NCBI GenBank assembly: GCA_046546355.1
Contig: JBKGXZ010000003.1
Span: 1-63,180 of the forward strand
DNA from: CAZBUB01 sp046546355
Lineage (GTDB): Bacteria > Desulfobacterota > Desulfovibrionia > Desulfovibrionales > Desulfothermaceae
Length of the DNA stretch: 63,180 nt
Direction of reading: 5' to 3'
In this document: in pieces, positions 8,503 through 17,015 of the stretch
Layout of the letters: the number at the start of each line of letters is the position of its first letter
Numbering within the stretch: the first letter of the stretch is position 1
Translations under genes and position numbers: made by a program
Notes under the pieces: generated by a model
The model's input: the letters and a program-made list of their open reading frames with translations, nothing else
The model's database searches: none
Told to the model about the DNA's origin: nothing

Positions 8503-8643
8503 ACTGCATGCTCCACATATTTTGGATTGGGCTTAACAAACTTGCAGGGAGCTTCTGGAAAAGCCCTGCACACACTTATTTCATAATCTGTTCAGGCCCG
8601 GAATGCAAGTGGTAGCAGGGTAAAAAGTAAAAAAATTTTAACC

Positions 8644-8659
8644 GTTCAAAAAATTGAAC
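8644..8659. promoter_or_regulatory. 16-base perfect palindrome, candidate operator between two envelope genes
   Basis: GTTCAA-AAAA-TTGAAC in the divergent region 8503-8765 between the barrel gene and the FG-GAP gene. The surroundings are A-rich (8623-8660), suitable for a promoter. No regulator is assigned. Confidence 0.4.
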
Positions 8660-8765
8660 AAAACGTTGTTGCTGCCCCTGCTTGCTAGCCAGCAGGGTAA
8701 GGTGTAGGTTGTCTCCCAGCTTCAAGACCAATAATTTCCTCAAACCCAGTTCCAGGAGAGCAGGT

Positions 8766-10394
8766 ATGCTTCATTTCTTGTCCCTTCCGAGCCCCAGGGT
8801 GCTTCCCAGCTCCCTGTTGATCTTGGTTGTCCTATTGCTTTGTAGCGCTTCTGTGTGGGCCCAGCCCAAAACCTTGGCTGTGCTGCCCTTTGAGATCCAT
8901 GCCAGTGAGGATTATGGGCACCTAAAAAATGCGGTGCCGGACATGTTTGCCTCCAGAGTGGCCCAGGCCAGGGGCTATAGGCTGTTCAGCGAGTCCAGGA
9001 TCAAGGACCTGGAGATTGATCCTGCCCGGCTGGATCAGGATCTGGCCCTGGATATGGGCCGGGAGGCAGGTGCTGATGTGGTGGTCTACGGCTCTTTGAC
9101 CATGCTTGAGGACAGCTGGAGCCTGGATGCTAGTTTGCTGAGTGTGGCAGAGGAAGAGCTTTTGGACTCCTACTCCAGATCCGGCTCCCAGATCCAGGAT
9201 TTGATACCTGGCCTGGAGGACGTGGCAAAGGAAATGCGCAGCACTCTAGAGGAGGATGCAGGCCAAGTCCAGAAAAGGGCAGAGGCCAGCCAGGAAGCTG
9301 AGCCAGGCAAGGAACAGGAGGGCCCTTATGCCGGCTTTGAGGCTGCTCATCCTAACAGGACGGATATCCCCGGGGCCTGGTCCGGACCCGAGATGCAGAA
9401 GAGGCTGACCGGTCTGGCGGCTGGGGATGTGAATGGAGACGGAGATACAGAGACGGTGCTGGTGGATGAGAGCCAAGTGTACATTTACAGCCTGAAGGAC
9501 AATAGGTTCCAGGAGCTGGACAGTATCCAGGCCCCGGGCAATGCTAGCTGCCTCAGCGTAGATGTGGGGGACATCAATGATAACGGCAGGGCAGAGATCT
9601 TTGTTACTGCCAAGAATAACCAGGGCACCAGGCTGAGCTCCTTTGTCCTGGAGCAAGACAACTCAGAATTCACCAGGATCGCAGAAAAAGAGCCCTGGTT
9701 CTACCAGGTGGTCCAGGACCCGGAGCAGGGCCAGATCCTGCTGGGACAGAAGCACAGCTCAGAGGCTGATCCCTTCCAGGCGGATGTGGTGCGCCTGGAA
9801 CATGGGGAGGATGGCTATGCCCCAGGGGGAACCTTTGCAGCCGGCAGCAACAGACTGAATGTCCTGGGAATGTCCCAGGGGAAGATCCAGGGGGAATCTG
9901 CTGGGCCTAATACGGTAGGCCTGGACAGCAAGGACAGGCTGCAAGTGCTGGATCAGGAGGGAAAAGGGATCTGGAGCTCCAAAGAGAGCTACGGGCCAAG
10001 CTCCCTGTTCTTGGAAGGCCCCAGAAAGGGCCAGGGCTCTGGCCGGGAGCGCTTCTATCTTTCAGGCAGGAGCCAGGTCTTCGAGCCAGAAAAAGAAGCT
10101 GCTCAGGTCTTTACTTATAAGAACCAAGGCCTTAGCCCCATTAAGCTGCAGCGGATGCGCAGCCTCAAGGACGGGGAGATCCTGGCCCTGAGCTGGGACG
10201 GAGATGGCCTGCAGGAAGAGTGGAAAACCGAGCCCCAGGACGGCCATTTCCGGGATCTGGCCCTGGGGGACCTGAACAATGACGGGGTGGTGGAGCTGGC
10301 TGCGCTGCTGGTAAAAAAGGAAGGCTTAATCATGTTCAGCAATCCCTTAAGCCAGGTGCTGATCTTTCCCCTGCAGGGTAAGCAGGGGGAATGA
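8766..10394 (+). CDS. Exported protein with TolB/CsgG-like N-terminal domain and FG-GAP (VCBS) repeats
   Basis: A 542-residue protein. A signal peptide covers about residues 1-32 (cleavage after SVWA). Residues 35-165 have the pattern LAVLPFEIHA...FASRVAQ...ADVVVYGSL seen in TolB-N/CsgG-like periplasmic domains of lipid-assembly and curli-type systems. From about residue 200 FG-GAP/VCBS repeats appear, with calcium-binding-like loops DVNGDGD, DINDNGR and DLNNDG, suggesting a beta-propeller. The upstream in-frame start (8682) is rejected because it would bury the signal peptide; AGGAGAG precedes 8766. The gene is divergent from a beta-barrel gene, so the pair may work together at the outer membrane. 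Function unknown. Confidence 0.82.
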   Translation: MLHFLSLPSPRVLPSSLLILVVLLLCSASVWAQPKTLAVLPFEIHASEDYGHLKNAVPDMFASRVAQARGYRLFSESRIKDLEIDPARLDQDLALDMGREAGADVVVYGSLTMLEDSWSLDASLLSVAEEELLDSYSRSGSQIQDLIPGLEDVAKEMRSTLEEDAGQVQKRAEASQEAEPGKEQEGPYAGFEAAHPNRTDIPGAWSGPEMQKRLTGLAAGDVNGDGDTETVLVDESQVYIYSLKDNRFQELDSIQAPGNASCLSVDVGDINDNGRAEIFVTAKNNQGTRLSSFVLEQDNSEFTRIAEKEPWFYQVVQDPEQGQILLGQKHSSEADPFQADVVRLEHGEDGYAPGGTFAAGSNRLNVLGMSQGKIQGESAGPNTVGLDSKDRLQVLDQEGKGIWSSKESYGPSSLFLEGPRKGQGSGRERFYLSGRSQVFEPEKEAAQVFTYKNQGLSPIKLQRMRSLKDGEILALSWDGDGLQEEWKTEPQDGHFRDLALGDLNNDGVVELAALLVKKEGLIMFSNPLSQVLIFPLQGKQGE

Positions 10395-10418
10395 AAGCTG
10401 TCTGGCTGCAGCAACTCT

Positions 10419-10889
10419 CTAGTAGCTGGGCCTAAGCCAGCCTTGCCCTGCCAGCTTGAAGGCTGCTGCAGCCAGCAAGAAGAGGAACATAAATCCCAGG
10501 TGGCTGATATCTATGAGCATTGTAGATAGCGGAGAAAAAGTCACCTGGGGCAAATTCTTAAGGACCCGCAGAATGCCAGTCAGCACCAGCCCGGCTAGGA
10601 AAAGGGCCCGGATGAGGCCTGGCAGGCTCAGGCTGTAGCTCCTGCGCAGATCCAGCAGGTAGATGGCCACAATATATGCCACCAGTCCCAGGAGCAGGAA
10701 AGCCCCTAGGTAATGGATGGTATGCGTCAGATAGAAATCCCCGGACCAGCCCAGGCCAGGGATGTCCGTGATATAGTAGCGCTTGAATATGGGCATCTGG
10801 CCCACACCGGTGAAGGCCAACACCGTGAATAAGAGCACGAACAGATAGCGCAGACCCTTGCCGGGCAGAAGGGAGCTTGGCTGGTTCAT
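10419..10889 (-). CDS. Small four-helix membrane cytochrome-b-like subunit
   Basis: 156 residues with four predicted transmembrane helices at about 13-31, 55-80, 88-110 and 125-147. Histidines in helices 2 and 4 (HTIHYLG and ISHLG) are placed like heme-b ligands in the FdnI/PsrC-type or cytochrome b561-type anchor subunits. Its start codon overlaps the stop of the Tat-exported ferredoxin gene (TAATG). The two proteins probably form a membrane redox module exchanging electrons between quinone and periplasmic Fe-S clusters. No catalytic subunit is encoded alongside, so the donor or acceptor is unknown. It could also be a dedicated anchor only, as heme ligation is inferred. Confidence 0.75.
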   Translation of the reverse strand: MNQPSSLLPGKGLRYLFVLLFTVLAFTGVGQMPIFKRYYITDIPGLGWSGDFYLTHTIHYLGAFLLLGLVAYIVAIYLLDLRRSYSLSLPGLIRALFLAGLVLTGILRVLKNLPQVTFSPLSTMLIDISHLGFMFLFLLAAAAFKLAGQGWLRPSY

Positions 10890-11866
10890 TATTCATCCTC
10901 CTTGGTTTGCTGCTTGCTGCCCCAAAAGCCCCAGAAACGCAGGGCTGCCGCAGCCACGCCAGCCACGGGAGCAACGAGCATGGCTTGGCCTATATTCTCA
11001 GCCTGGGACATGGAATTTTGTACAGGCTCCAAGTGGGGCTGACCAGGTCCCTTGGCCACAGCTTGATTCAGCTCCTCGAATGGCACAGGGGAGACATAAA
11101 TGGTGTTGGTGCCCCCGTTCTCCTCTTGCCCGTAGATATATCCGCCTATCTCTTCAGCCCTGGCCTGGGCCTCATCTATGATAGCCTGCCTGGGGCCGAT
11201 TCTCTGCAGTTGTTGGGGGCAGGCCTCTATACAAGCCGGGAGCTCGCCTTCTGCCACCCGCTCCATGCAGCGGTCGCACTTGAACATGACCCCGTTTCCC
11301 GCCAGGCTGGGCAAAAGCTTGAGGTATAGGCCCACCCCAGTCTGGCGCTGGGGAATATGCCAGGGGCAGACCACGTTGCACTTGGAGCCGCCCAGACAGA
11401 TATCCGAATTGATATTGGTGATGCCGTTTTGCAGCTTGCGGGCCGCACCCCAGGGGCACAGGTTGGCGCAGGGCGGATTCTGGCAGTGCATGCAGCGCCT
11501 GGGGATGTAGATGGTTTGCTCCTGGCCGTCTACCTGGACCTGGGCCTGTTGGATATAGAGCCAGGTATAGGGGGTCAGGCGGTCCCTGGCCTCGCGGTCC
11601 TGGCTCCAGTCCGAGACCTGGACCCGATCCGGATACATCTTGGGGAAAGGTTTTTCCGGCTCTGGGAACTTGTGGGCATTCGTGGCCTTGCAGGCATCCA
11701 CGCAGGCCTCGCAGCCGATGCATTTGCCCAGATCCAGCCAGGTGGCCAATTCCTCAGCCGGGGCGGCCTGCACGGCAGTAGGCAAAGGCAGCCTGGAAGC
11801 GGTCAGAGCCCCGGCAGCAGAAAGTCCTGCCAGGATGAACCGTCTGCGGGAGATATTTTGGGACAT
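10889..11866 (-). CDS. Tat-exported four-cluster [4Fe-4S] ferredoxin subunit with C-terminal membrane anchor
   Basis: 325 residues. A twin-arginine signal (SRRRFILAG) is followed by Cys motifs of the FdnH/HybA/DsrO type: CIGCEACVDAC, CMHCQNPPCANLC, a CLGG-SKC-NVVC set and CDRCMERV...CIEAC. Near residues 290-312 a hydrophobic segment may anchor the protein. Such subunits wire a periplasmic dehydrogenase or reductase to a membrane cytochrome b, which here is encoded directly downstream. The gene follows an ECF sigma/anti-sigma pair on the same strand, suggesting control by that sigma factor. The ATG has a strong AGGAGG site. Confidence 0.9.
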   Translation of the reverse strand: MSQNISRRRFILAGLSAAGALTASRLPLPTAVQAAPAEELATWLDLGKCIGCEACVDACKATNAHKFPEPEKPFPKMYPDRVQVSDWSQDREARDRLTPYTWLYIQQAQVQVDGQEQTIYIPRRCMHCQNPPCANLCPWGAARKLQNGITNINSDICLGGSKCNVVCPWHIPQRQTGVGLYLKLLPSLAGNGVMFKCDRCMERVAEGELPACIEACPQQLQRIGPRQAIIDEAQARAEEIGGYIYGQEENGGTNTIYVSPVPFEELNQAVAKGPGQPHLEPVQNSMSQAENIGQAMLVAPVAGVAAAALRFWGFWGSKQQTKEDE

Positions 11867-11903
11867 AAGGCCTCCTGTTTTTGAGTCTCCTCATAGTATA
11901 GAT

Positions 11904-11946
11904 CCAATTTGGGCCAAAAGGTTTCAGATTTTTTTGTCCAAATTGG
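11904..11946 (-). promoter_or_regulatory. Inverted repeat and possible ECF-type promoter before the ferredoxin-cytochrome operon
   Basis: CCAATTTGG (11904-11912) and CCAAATTGG (11938-11946) form a 9-base inverted repeat. Read on the minus strand, the spacer contains TGAAACC, like the -35 element of many ECF sigma factors (GAAAC core), followed about 17 bases later by CTATACTAT. A link to the ECF sigma gene just upstream is inference. Confidence 0.35.
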
Positions 11947-12016
11947 CTAAGGATGACCTCTGGAGATAAAAAGGAAGGGGGCAGGGGAGGGCGGACATTG
12001 CAGATCAAGCAACACA

Positions 12017-12262
12017 TTAGTCCTTGCCCTGCAGGCAGGCCATAAGCCTTTGCCGCAGGCGGGAACGGATATCTTCAGGGACCTGTTCCCGGGGGGTCTT
12101 TTGTTGCAGCAGCTGGATGGTTTGCTGCAGGCTCTGCAGACAGTGGCGGCAATTCTCGCAGGCCTGCAGGTGTTCCAGGATGTTATGGCTTAAACCCTGA
12201 TCAAGCTCTCCGTCCAGATATTGGGAGATGTACTCTGCATATTTCAGGCAATCCTCAGGCAT
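12017..12262 (-). CDS. Zinc-finger anti-sigma factor (zf-HC2 type)
   Basis: An 81-residue cytoplasmic protein with the zinc-binding anti-sigma core H-x3-C-x2-C (HLQACENC) near residues 31-38 and an upstream Cys5. It has no transmembrane segment, unlike many ECF anti-sigma factors, so it is a soluble ZAS-type regulator. Some of these respond to thiol oxidation. It overlaps the end of the ECF sigma gene by eight bases, the usual sign of translational coupling of a sigma/anti-sigma pair. Confidence 0.88.
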   Translation of the reverse strand: MPEDCLKYAEYISQYLDGELDQGLSHNILEHLQACENCRHCLQSLQQTIQLLQQKTPREQVPEDIRSRLRQRLMACLQGKD

Positions 12263-12863
12263 GTTTAAAATCCTTGGAGTAGCGCTTGGATATGGCTTGG
12301 CGCAGGAAGAGCCTGGCCCGGTGCAGCCTGCTCTTAACAGCCTGGGGGGTCAGGTCCATTATCTGGGCTGTTTCCTGGGTGCTAAAGCCTTCTAAATCCC
12401 TTAAGTTGAAGATCATGCGGTACATGGCAGGCAACTGCTGGAGCGCATCCTGGATTATGGCTTTCAGCTCCGCATCCAGAATGTTCTTGGAGGGCTCAGA
12501 GTCCGGGTCAGGGATATCGTAGGGCATCTCTTCTGGGCTGGCAGGCAGCAGATCTTCCAGGCTTAGCTCAAAGTCGGGCTCGCATTTCCTCTTGCGTCTT
12601 TTTTTGAAGCAGGCCCGGGCCGCGATTGTAAACAGCCAAGTCTTCAGTCCGGACTCCCCTCTAAAGCCCTGCTGGGATTTGAAGGCGCTGAGGAAGGTCT
12701 CCTGCAGTACATCCTCAGCATCCTGCCTGGAGCCGCAAATGCGCAAGCCGAAATTGTACAGATTGGCTTCGTACTTGCTTACCAGCTCCTGCATGGCCTG
12801 GGGATCGCCCTGCCTGAAGCGAAGAGCCAGTTTGTTCTCCTCTTGGGGAGTGGTGTTTTGCAT
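12255..12863 (-). CDS. ECF-subfamily RNA polymerase sigma factor
   Basis: 202 residues. Region 2 has the DAEDVLQETF core for -10 recognition and polymerase binding. A linker enriched in Pro and acidic residues (about 95-130) is followed by region 4 with the helix-turn-helix FSTQETAQIMDLTPQAVKSRLHRAR. Regions 1 and 3 are absent, as in all ECF factors. The gene lies 21 bases after citrate synthase on the same strand and overlaps its anti-sigma partner. The next genes downstream, a Tat-exported ferredoxin and cytochrome b, are plausible targets. Confidence 0.94.
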   Translation of the reverse strand: MQNTTPQEENKLALRFRQGDPQAMQELVSKYEANLYNFGLRICGSRQDAEDVLQETFLSAFKSQQGFRGESGLKTWLFTIAARACFKKRRKRKCEPDFELSLEDLLPASPEEMPYDIPDPDSEPSKNILDAELKAIIQDALQQLPAMYRMIFNLRDLEGFSTQETAQIMDLTPQAVKSRLHRARLFLRQAISKRYSKDFKHA

Positions 12864-12884
12864 TGGTTCCTGGGGTTACTTCTC

Positions 12885-14183
12885 TCAGCTGGAATGGTCA
12901 CGCTCGTCTATGTGCACGTAATCCCGCTTCCTGGGGCCGGTATAGATCTGCCTGGGACGATGCAGCCGCCACTGGGGGTCCTCGATGCTCTCCTTCCACT
13001 GGCTGACCCAGCCAGGGAGCCTGCCGATGGCGAACATTACCGTGAACATGTTCAAGGGGATGCCAATGGACCTGAGCACTATGCCGCTGTAAAAGTCCAC
13101 GTTGGGATAGAGATTGTTGTCAACGAAAAAGGGGTCGTTCAGGGCCTTTTCTTCCAGCTCCATGGCAATGTCCAGCAAGGGGTCGTCCAGCTTGAGCTTG
13201 TTCAACAGGCGGTGGCAGACCTTTTTCATGATTCTGGTCCTGGGGTCATAGGTCTTATAAACCCGATGCCCGAAGCCAAAGAGCCTGAAGGGATCGTTTT
13301 TGTCCTTGGCCTTCTGGATAAAGGGTTTGGGATCCCCGCCCTGCTCACGGATCTCTTGCAGCATTTCCACAACTGCCTGGTTGGCCCCGCCGTGCAGCGG
13401 ACCCCACAGGGCGCTGATGCCAGCGGACAGGGCAGCATAGATGTTGACCCTGGCGCTGCCCACCAGTCTGACAGCAGCAGTGGAACAGTTCTGCTCGTGG
13501 TCTGCGTGCAGGACCCAGAACACTTCCAGGGCGCGGACAATGTCCGGATCTATGCGGTAGGGCCTCACCGGGGAGTCGAACATCATGTTCAGGAAGTTGG
13601 GGACATAGGTCAGGTCCGGCCTGGGATAGATGATCTCGTGACCCAGGGAGAGCTTGTAGGAGACCGCAGCCATGGTCCTGATCTTGGAAATGACCCTAGC
13701 GAAGGTCTTGGTGCGTTCTTCTTCGTTGGACTGGTCCGTGAGCTCAGGATAGAACCCGCGCATGGCAGTGACCATGGAGGACAGGATGCCCATGGGATGG
13801 GTGCGCCTGGGGAAGTTGTCAAAAAAGTGCAGCATGTTGCGATGGATCAGGGAGTGATCGTTCAAGAGCACCGAGAACCTGGTCAGCTCCTTGCGGGTGG
13901 GCAGCTCTCCATAGATGAGCAGGTAGGCGGTCTCGATGAAGGTGGAGTGCTCTGCCAGCTGCTCGATAGGTATACCCCGGTATCTGAGTATGCCCTGTTC
14001 CCCATCCATGAAGGTGATGTTGCTCTTGCAGCTGCCGGTATTGGGATACCCCGGATCATAGGTGGTCAAGCCTGTCTCCCTGCGCAGGGCGGAGATATCT
14101 ATGGCCTGTTCCCCTTCGCTGCCCTGGATCAGGGGCAGCTCGTAGCTGTGATCGTTAAAAACCAGTTTGACGCTGTCGGACAT
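12885..14183 (-). CDS. gltA: Citrate synthase (type II)
   Basis: 432 residues, like E. coli GltA. It condenses acetyl-CoA with oxaloacetate. Active-site elements are visible: the LHADHEQNCST histidine, the LWGPLHGGAN histidine and the GFGHRVYKTYDPR loop carrying the catalytic-region histidine/aspartate. The reading frame extends upstream to 14339, but GAGGGAG is placed just before the ATG at 14183 and the protein then opens like other type II enzymes (MSDSVKLVFND). It is the first gene of a minus-strand run with the ECF sigma and anti-sigma genes, separated from them by only 21 bases. Confidence 0.95.
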   Translation of the reverse strand: MSDSVKLVFNDHSYELPLIQGSEGEQAIDISALRRETGLTTYDPGYPNTGSCKSNITFMDGEQGILRYRGIPIEQLAEHSTFIETAYLLIYGELPTRKELTRFSVLLNDHSLIHRNMLHFFDNFPRRTHPMGILSSMVTAMRGFYPELTDQSNEEERTKTFARVISKIRTMAAVSYKLSLGHEIIYPRPDLTYVPNFLNMMFDSPVRPYRIDPDIVRALEVFWVLHADHEQNCSTAAVRLVGSARVNIYAALSAGISALWGPLHGGANQAVVEMLQEIREQGGDPKPFIQKAKDKNDPFRLFGFGHRVYKTYDPRTRIMKKVCHRLLNKLKLDDPLLDIAMELEEKALNDPFFVDNNLYPNVDFYSGIVLRSIGIPLNMFTVMFAIGRLPGWVSQWKESIEDPQWRLHRPRQIYTGPRKRDYVHIDERDHSS

Positions 14184-14333
14184 AACTCCCTCGGTGGATG
14201 AAACTTGCGGGCCGAGTTCAGGCAGGCCAAAATAAGCCTGGCAGGCTTTATTGCTGCTTGGGCCCGAGTGCTCTATCTTTATGCAGCCTGGGCATCCAGG
14301 CAAAACATAGAATATAAATCCAAAGGGGATTTT

Positions 14334-15452
14334 GTGCAACAGGTACAGGACAATGGCCGGACTGGGATCTACATGGGCCTGGCGGAGTACGACAGGAGTC
14401 TGCTGTACAGGGTGGAAGAGATCCTGGAGGCCTTCCCCCGGGATTGGCAGGGCAGGCGGGTGCTTTTAAAGCCCAATATGCTGGCTGCTCACCCTCCGGA
14501 GAAAGCAGTGACCACCCATCCCCTGCTGCTGAAGTATGTGCTGCAGGCCCTGAGCAGGAGAGGGGCAGAGGTGATCGCAGGGGACAATCCTGGTGTGGGC
14601 GGCTATGGCAGAAGCGAGCAGGCAGCCAGGAAAACAGGCCTGCTTGAGGCTGCAGGGGAGAGCTTTGTGCATTTGAGCAGCGATCCAGTCCAGGTGGAGC
14701 TCAAAGGCAGTCAACTGCACAGTGTGGCAGTCTCCAGGCAGGTCCTGGAGGTGGACCTGGTGGTCAATCTGCCCAAGCTCAAGACCCACTGCCTGACTGT
14801 GCTGAGCGGGGCGGTGAAAAACAGCTTCGGCTATGTGGTGGGCGCGGACAAGCTGCGAATCCATGCTGGCTGCCCCAGGCCCAGGCAGTTCGCCCAGGCC
14901 CTGCTGGATGTCTACTGCCTGCGCCCTCCGGAGCTGACTATCATGGATGCGGTCTGGGCTATGCAGGGCAATGGTCCTTCTAACGGCAGGCCGGTCAATC
15001 TGGGCCGGATCCTGGCAGGGGAAAACGCTGTCAGCCTGGATTGCGCTGCAGCCTCTATGCTGGGCAGAAAGCCCAAGGAGATTCCCCATCTGGAGCTGGC
15101 AACAGCCCAGGGCCTGGGAGAGGGAAATCCAGCCAGGCTGGATATCAATACTGAACTGGCACAGATACCCGGGTTTCGCTTCCCGCAAACTTTTGTCCCA
15201 GGACTGGCAGGCCTGGTTATGAACCGCTGCTTCTCCAGATGGGCCAACCCCAAGCCCAAGGTAGTGCGGGAGAAATGCATAGCCTGCGGGCTGTGCGCAG
15301 AGCACTGCCCGGTAGATGCTATGCAGATGCAGGAAGCAGGTCCTGTGCTGGATCAGGATAAGTGCATCAGCTGCTACTGCTGCCAGGAGATGTGCCCCAG
15401 GGATGCTATCAGCTTTTCAGGCCGGCTGCTGAATCTCCTGCGCCAGGATTAG
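14334..15452 (+). CDS. DUF362-family protein with C-terminal 2[4Fe-4S] ferredoxin domain
   Basis: 372 residues from a proposed GTG start, chosen because AAGGGG lies just upstream; the open frame extends to 14205 without a good site. Residues about 1-290 match the DUF362 pattern: VLLKPNM, a GDNPG loop, LPKLKTH, SGAVKNSFG and a LDCAAA segment. The C-terminus has two ferredoxin motifs, CIACGLCAEHCP and CISCYCCQEMCP, with the second clusters' cysteines intact. DUF362-ferredoxin proteins are widespread in anaerobes; the reaction is not established. The gene is divergent from citrate synthase and probably monocistronic, ending before a repeat-containing spacer. Confidence 0.88.
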   Translation: MQQVQDNGRTGIYMGLAEYDRSLLYRVEEILEAFPRDWQGRRVLLKPNMLAAHPPEKAVTTHPLLLKYVLQALSRRGAEVIAGDNPGVGGYGRSEQAARKTGLLEAAGESFVHLSSDPVQVELKGSQLHSVAVSRQVLEVDLVVNLPKLKTHCLTVLSGAVKNSFGYVVGADKLRIHAGCPRPRQFAQALLDVYCLRPPELTIMDAVWAMQGNGPSNGRPVNLGRILAGENAVSLDCAAASMLGRKPKEIPHLELATAQGLGEGNPARLDINTELAQIPGFRFPQTFVPGLAGLVMNRCFSRWANPKPKVVREKCIACGLCAEHCPVDAMQMQEAGPVLDQDKCISCYCCQEMCPRDAISFSGRLLNLLRQD

Positions 15453-15493
15453 CTTTGGTGTACAGGGCTGCAAGCCTTACAGCTTCTGGCTTT

Positions 15494-15605
15494 GATATCA
15501 TGAGTATCGACATCGATATTTTGACCAATACAGAGGGCGAGCGCCCCTCGCCCTTTGCGTTGCGGGTTGAAGTTTTCCATGCTTCGCTGTGCCCATTGAG
15601 GGCAT
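15494..15605 (+). repeat. Dispersed repeat, copy A (with internal hairpin insert)
   Basis: One of four copies (others at 23095-23166, 25154-25228 and 44371-44461). The shared core is ATCGACATCGATATTTTGA plus CCAATAC, then GTTGAAGTTTTCCATGCTTC and a GTGCCC end. In this copy a 30-base segment holding the hairpin AGGGCGAG/CTCGCCCT (15534-15541 and 15547-15554) sits between the two halves. A second hairpin TGCCC-ATTGA-GGGCA closes the element (15590-15604). The repeat stays open in one frame (MSIDIDILTNT ... VEVFHASLCP). Confidence 0.8.
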
Positions 15606-15652
15606 GAGTTGTTATTGAGAAGTTACAGAATGTTGTGACTGTCGAGTTGACA

Positions 15653-15678
15653 AACTGCAAATTTTTTAAGATGCAGTT
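15653..15678. promoter_or_regulatory. Inverted repeat upstream of the CO dehydrogenase operon, candidate operator
   Basis: AACTGCA (15653-15659) and TGCAGTT (15672-15678) with a T/A-rich 12-base spacer, directly after a TTGACA hexamer (15647-15652). It lies 65-90 bases before the FAD oxidoreductase gene. The spacing does not match the CooA consensus, so no regulator is named. Confidence 0.35.
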
Positions 15679-15743
15679 AGAATATTTATCCTGCCTGGAA
15701 CCAGAATCTGGCTTGGAAAGCAGATCCCCTCAGGAGAGCTATC

Positions 15744-16982
15744 ATGCACCATGTTATCCTTGGCAGCGGTATTGCCGGACTGCAGGCAGCCCGGGCAATT
15801 CTGGACATCCAGCCCCGGGCCAGGATCAGCATGCTGAGCCGGGAGTCGGCCCCGCCATATTCCAGGCCCATGATCAGCCAGCTGCTAGAAGGGGCTGTAG
15901 AGCCCTGGCAGCTAGAGCTGGGCCTGCCCCCACAGGTGGAACATATCCCTGATGACCAGGCCCAGGCGGTGGATGCCTCGCAGAAGATTGTGCATACCAG
16001 GCAGGGCCGGGAGATGAGCTATGATCGGCTGCTGCTGGCTTGCGGGGCGGATCCCAGACCTCTATCCGCCTCAGGCCTGGAGCTGGGGAATATCTTCTAT
16101 ATGCGGGACAAATCCCATGTGGAGTCCATGCTGGAGGCCCTGCCTGGATGCAGCCGGGCCCTGGTTCTGGGCGGGGGGTTGGTGGGATTGAAAGCAGCCT
16201 ACAGCCTGCTCAGGCAGGGCCTGGAAGTGACCATGCTCATCAGCTCCAGCTACCCCCTTTCCCAACAAGTGGATCCCTTCACCGGCTCCCTGGTCCTGGA
16301 CAAGCTTAAGCAAAACGGCCTGCAGGTTAAAGTGGGCCTGGAGGTGATCCGCTTTGCAGGGCAAAGTTCACAGGTTGCTGGAGCAGAGCTCTCAGACGGC
16401 AGCAGCCTGGATTGCCAGCTGGTGGTAGTGGGCAAGGGAGTGGACCCGGCAATTGGCTTCCTGCAGGATTCCGGGATCCAGACAGGCCAGGGGGTGATAG
16501 TGGATGACCGGCTGCGGACCTCGGTTCGGGATGTGTATGCAGCAGGGGACGCAGCAGAACTTTTAGATCTGGCCAGGAACAGCTCAAGGGTGAACGCCAT
16601 CTGGCCCGAAGCTGCAGAGCAGGGCAAGGTAGCTGGCCTGAATATGGCTGGCCAGGATCTGTGCTATCCAGGCAGCCTGAGCCGGAATGTGCTGCGCGTT
16701 TTCGACCTGGATGTCCTGAGCTGCGGCCTGGTCAACCCAGAAGCATCCCAGGACTGCGAGATCCTGGAAGACTATAAACCAGGCAGGCATACCTTCCGCA
16801 GGCTGGTCCTGTCCTGCGAGGGCCGGCTGCTGGGTGCGGTTTGCGTGAATCGCATTCAGCAGGCAGGCATTTTGATGCACTTGATCAGATCCGGTCTGCC
16901 AGTGCCTGTGCAGGCCCGGGAGCTTCTGGACCCGGAGCTCCATCCCGGCAGGCTGCAAGGGGATTGGCTTAGCTTCTTATAA
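15744..16982 (+). CDS. FAD-dependent NAD(P)H/rubredoxin-type oxidoreductase of the CO dehydrogenase cluster
   Basis: 412 residues of the pyridine-nucleotide-disulfide oxidoreductase class I fold without redox cysteines. The FAD Rossmann motif is near residue 6 (LGSGIAGLQAA), the NAD(P) motif near 138 (LVLGGGLVGLKAA) and the second FAD motif VRDVYAAGDAAE near 258. It precedes cooF (33 bases) and cooS. The set FAD oxidoreductase-CooF-CooS is known from other CO-oxidising anaerobes, where it is proposed to pass CO-derived electrons to NAD(P)+ or to rubredoxin/oxygen-defence proteins. Substrate preference cannot be read from sequence. Confidence 0.9.
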   Translation: MHHVILGSGIAGLQAARAILDIQPRARISMLSRESAPPYSRPMISQLLEGAVEPWQLELGLPPQVEHIPDDQAQAVDASQKIVHTRQGREMSYDRLLLACGADPRPLSASGLELGNIFYMRDKSHVESMLEALPGCSRALVLGGGLVGLKAAYSLLRQGLEVTMLISSSYPLSQQVDPFTGSLVLDKLKQNGLQVKVGLEVIRFAGQSSQVAGAELSDGSSLDCQLVVVGKGVDPAIGFLQDSGIQTGQGVIVDDRLRTSVRDVYAAGDAAELLDLARNSSRVNAIWPEAAEQGKVAGLNMAGQDLCYPGSLSRNVLRVFDLDVLSCGLVNPEASQDCEILEDYKPGRHTFRRLVLSCEGRLLGAVCVNRIQQAGILMHLIRSGLPVPVQARELLDPELHPGRLQGDWLSFL

Positions 16983-17015
16983 GCAGCGCAACCTTAAAAA
17001 GCTGGAGGTGAGGCC

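Noticed and set aside
12843..14201. 452-residue open frame antisense to citrate synthase; similar long frames antisense to the response regulator (6002-7033), etfA (34168-35370) and dsrA (58707-60065)
   Set aside because: They mirror well-supported genes on the other strand, have no family motifs, and arise from GC-rich codon bias.
15637..15652. TGTC-N5-GACA as a CooA site before the CO dehydrogenase operon
   Set aside because: Half-site spacing is too short for CooA/CRP-type binding, and no cooA gene is present.
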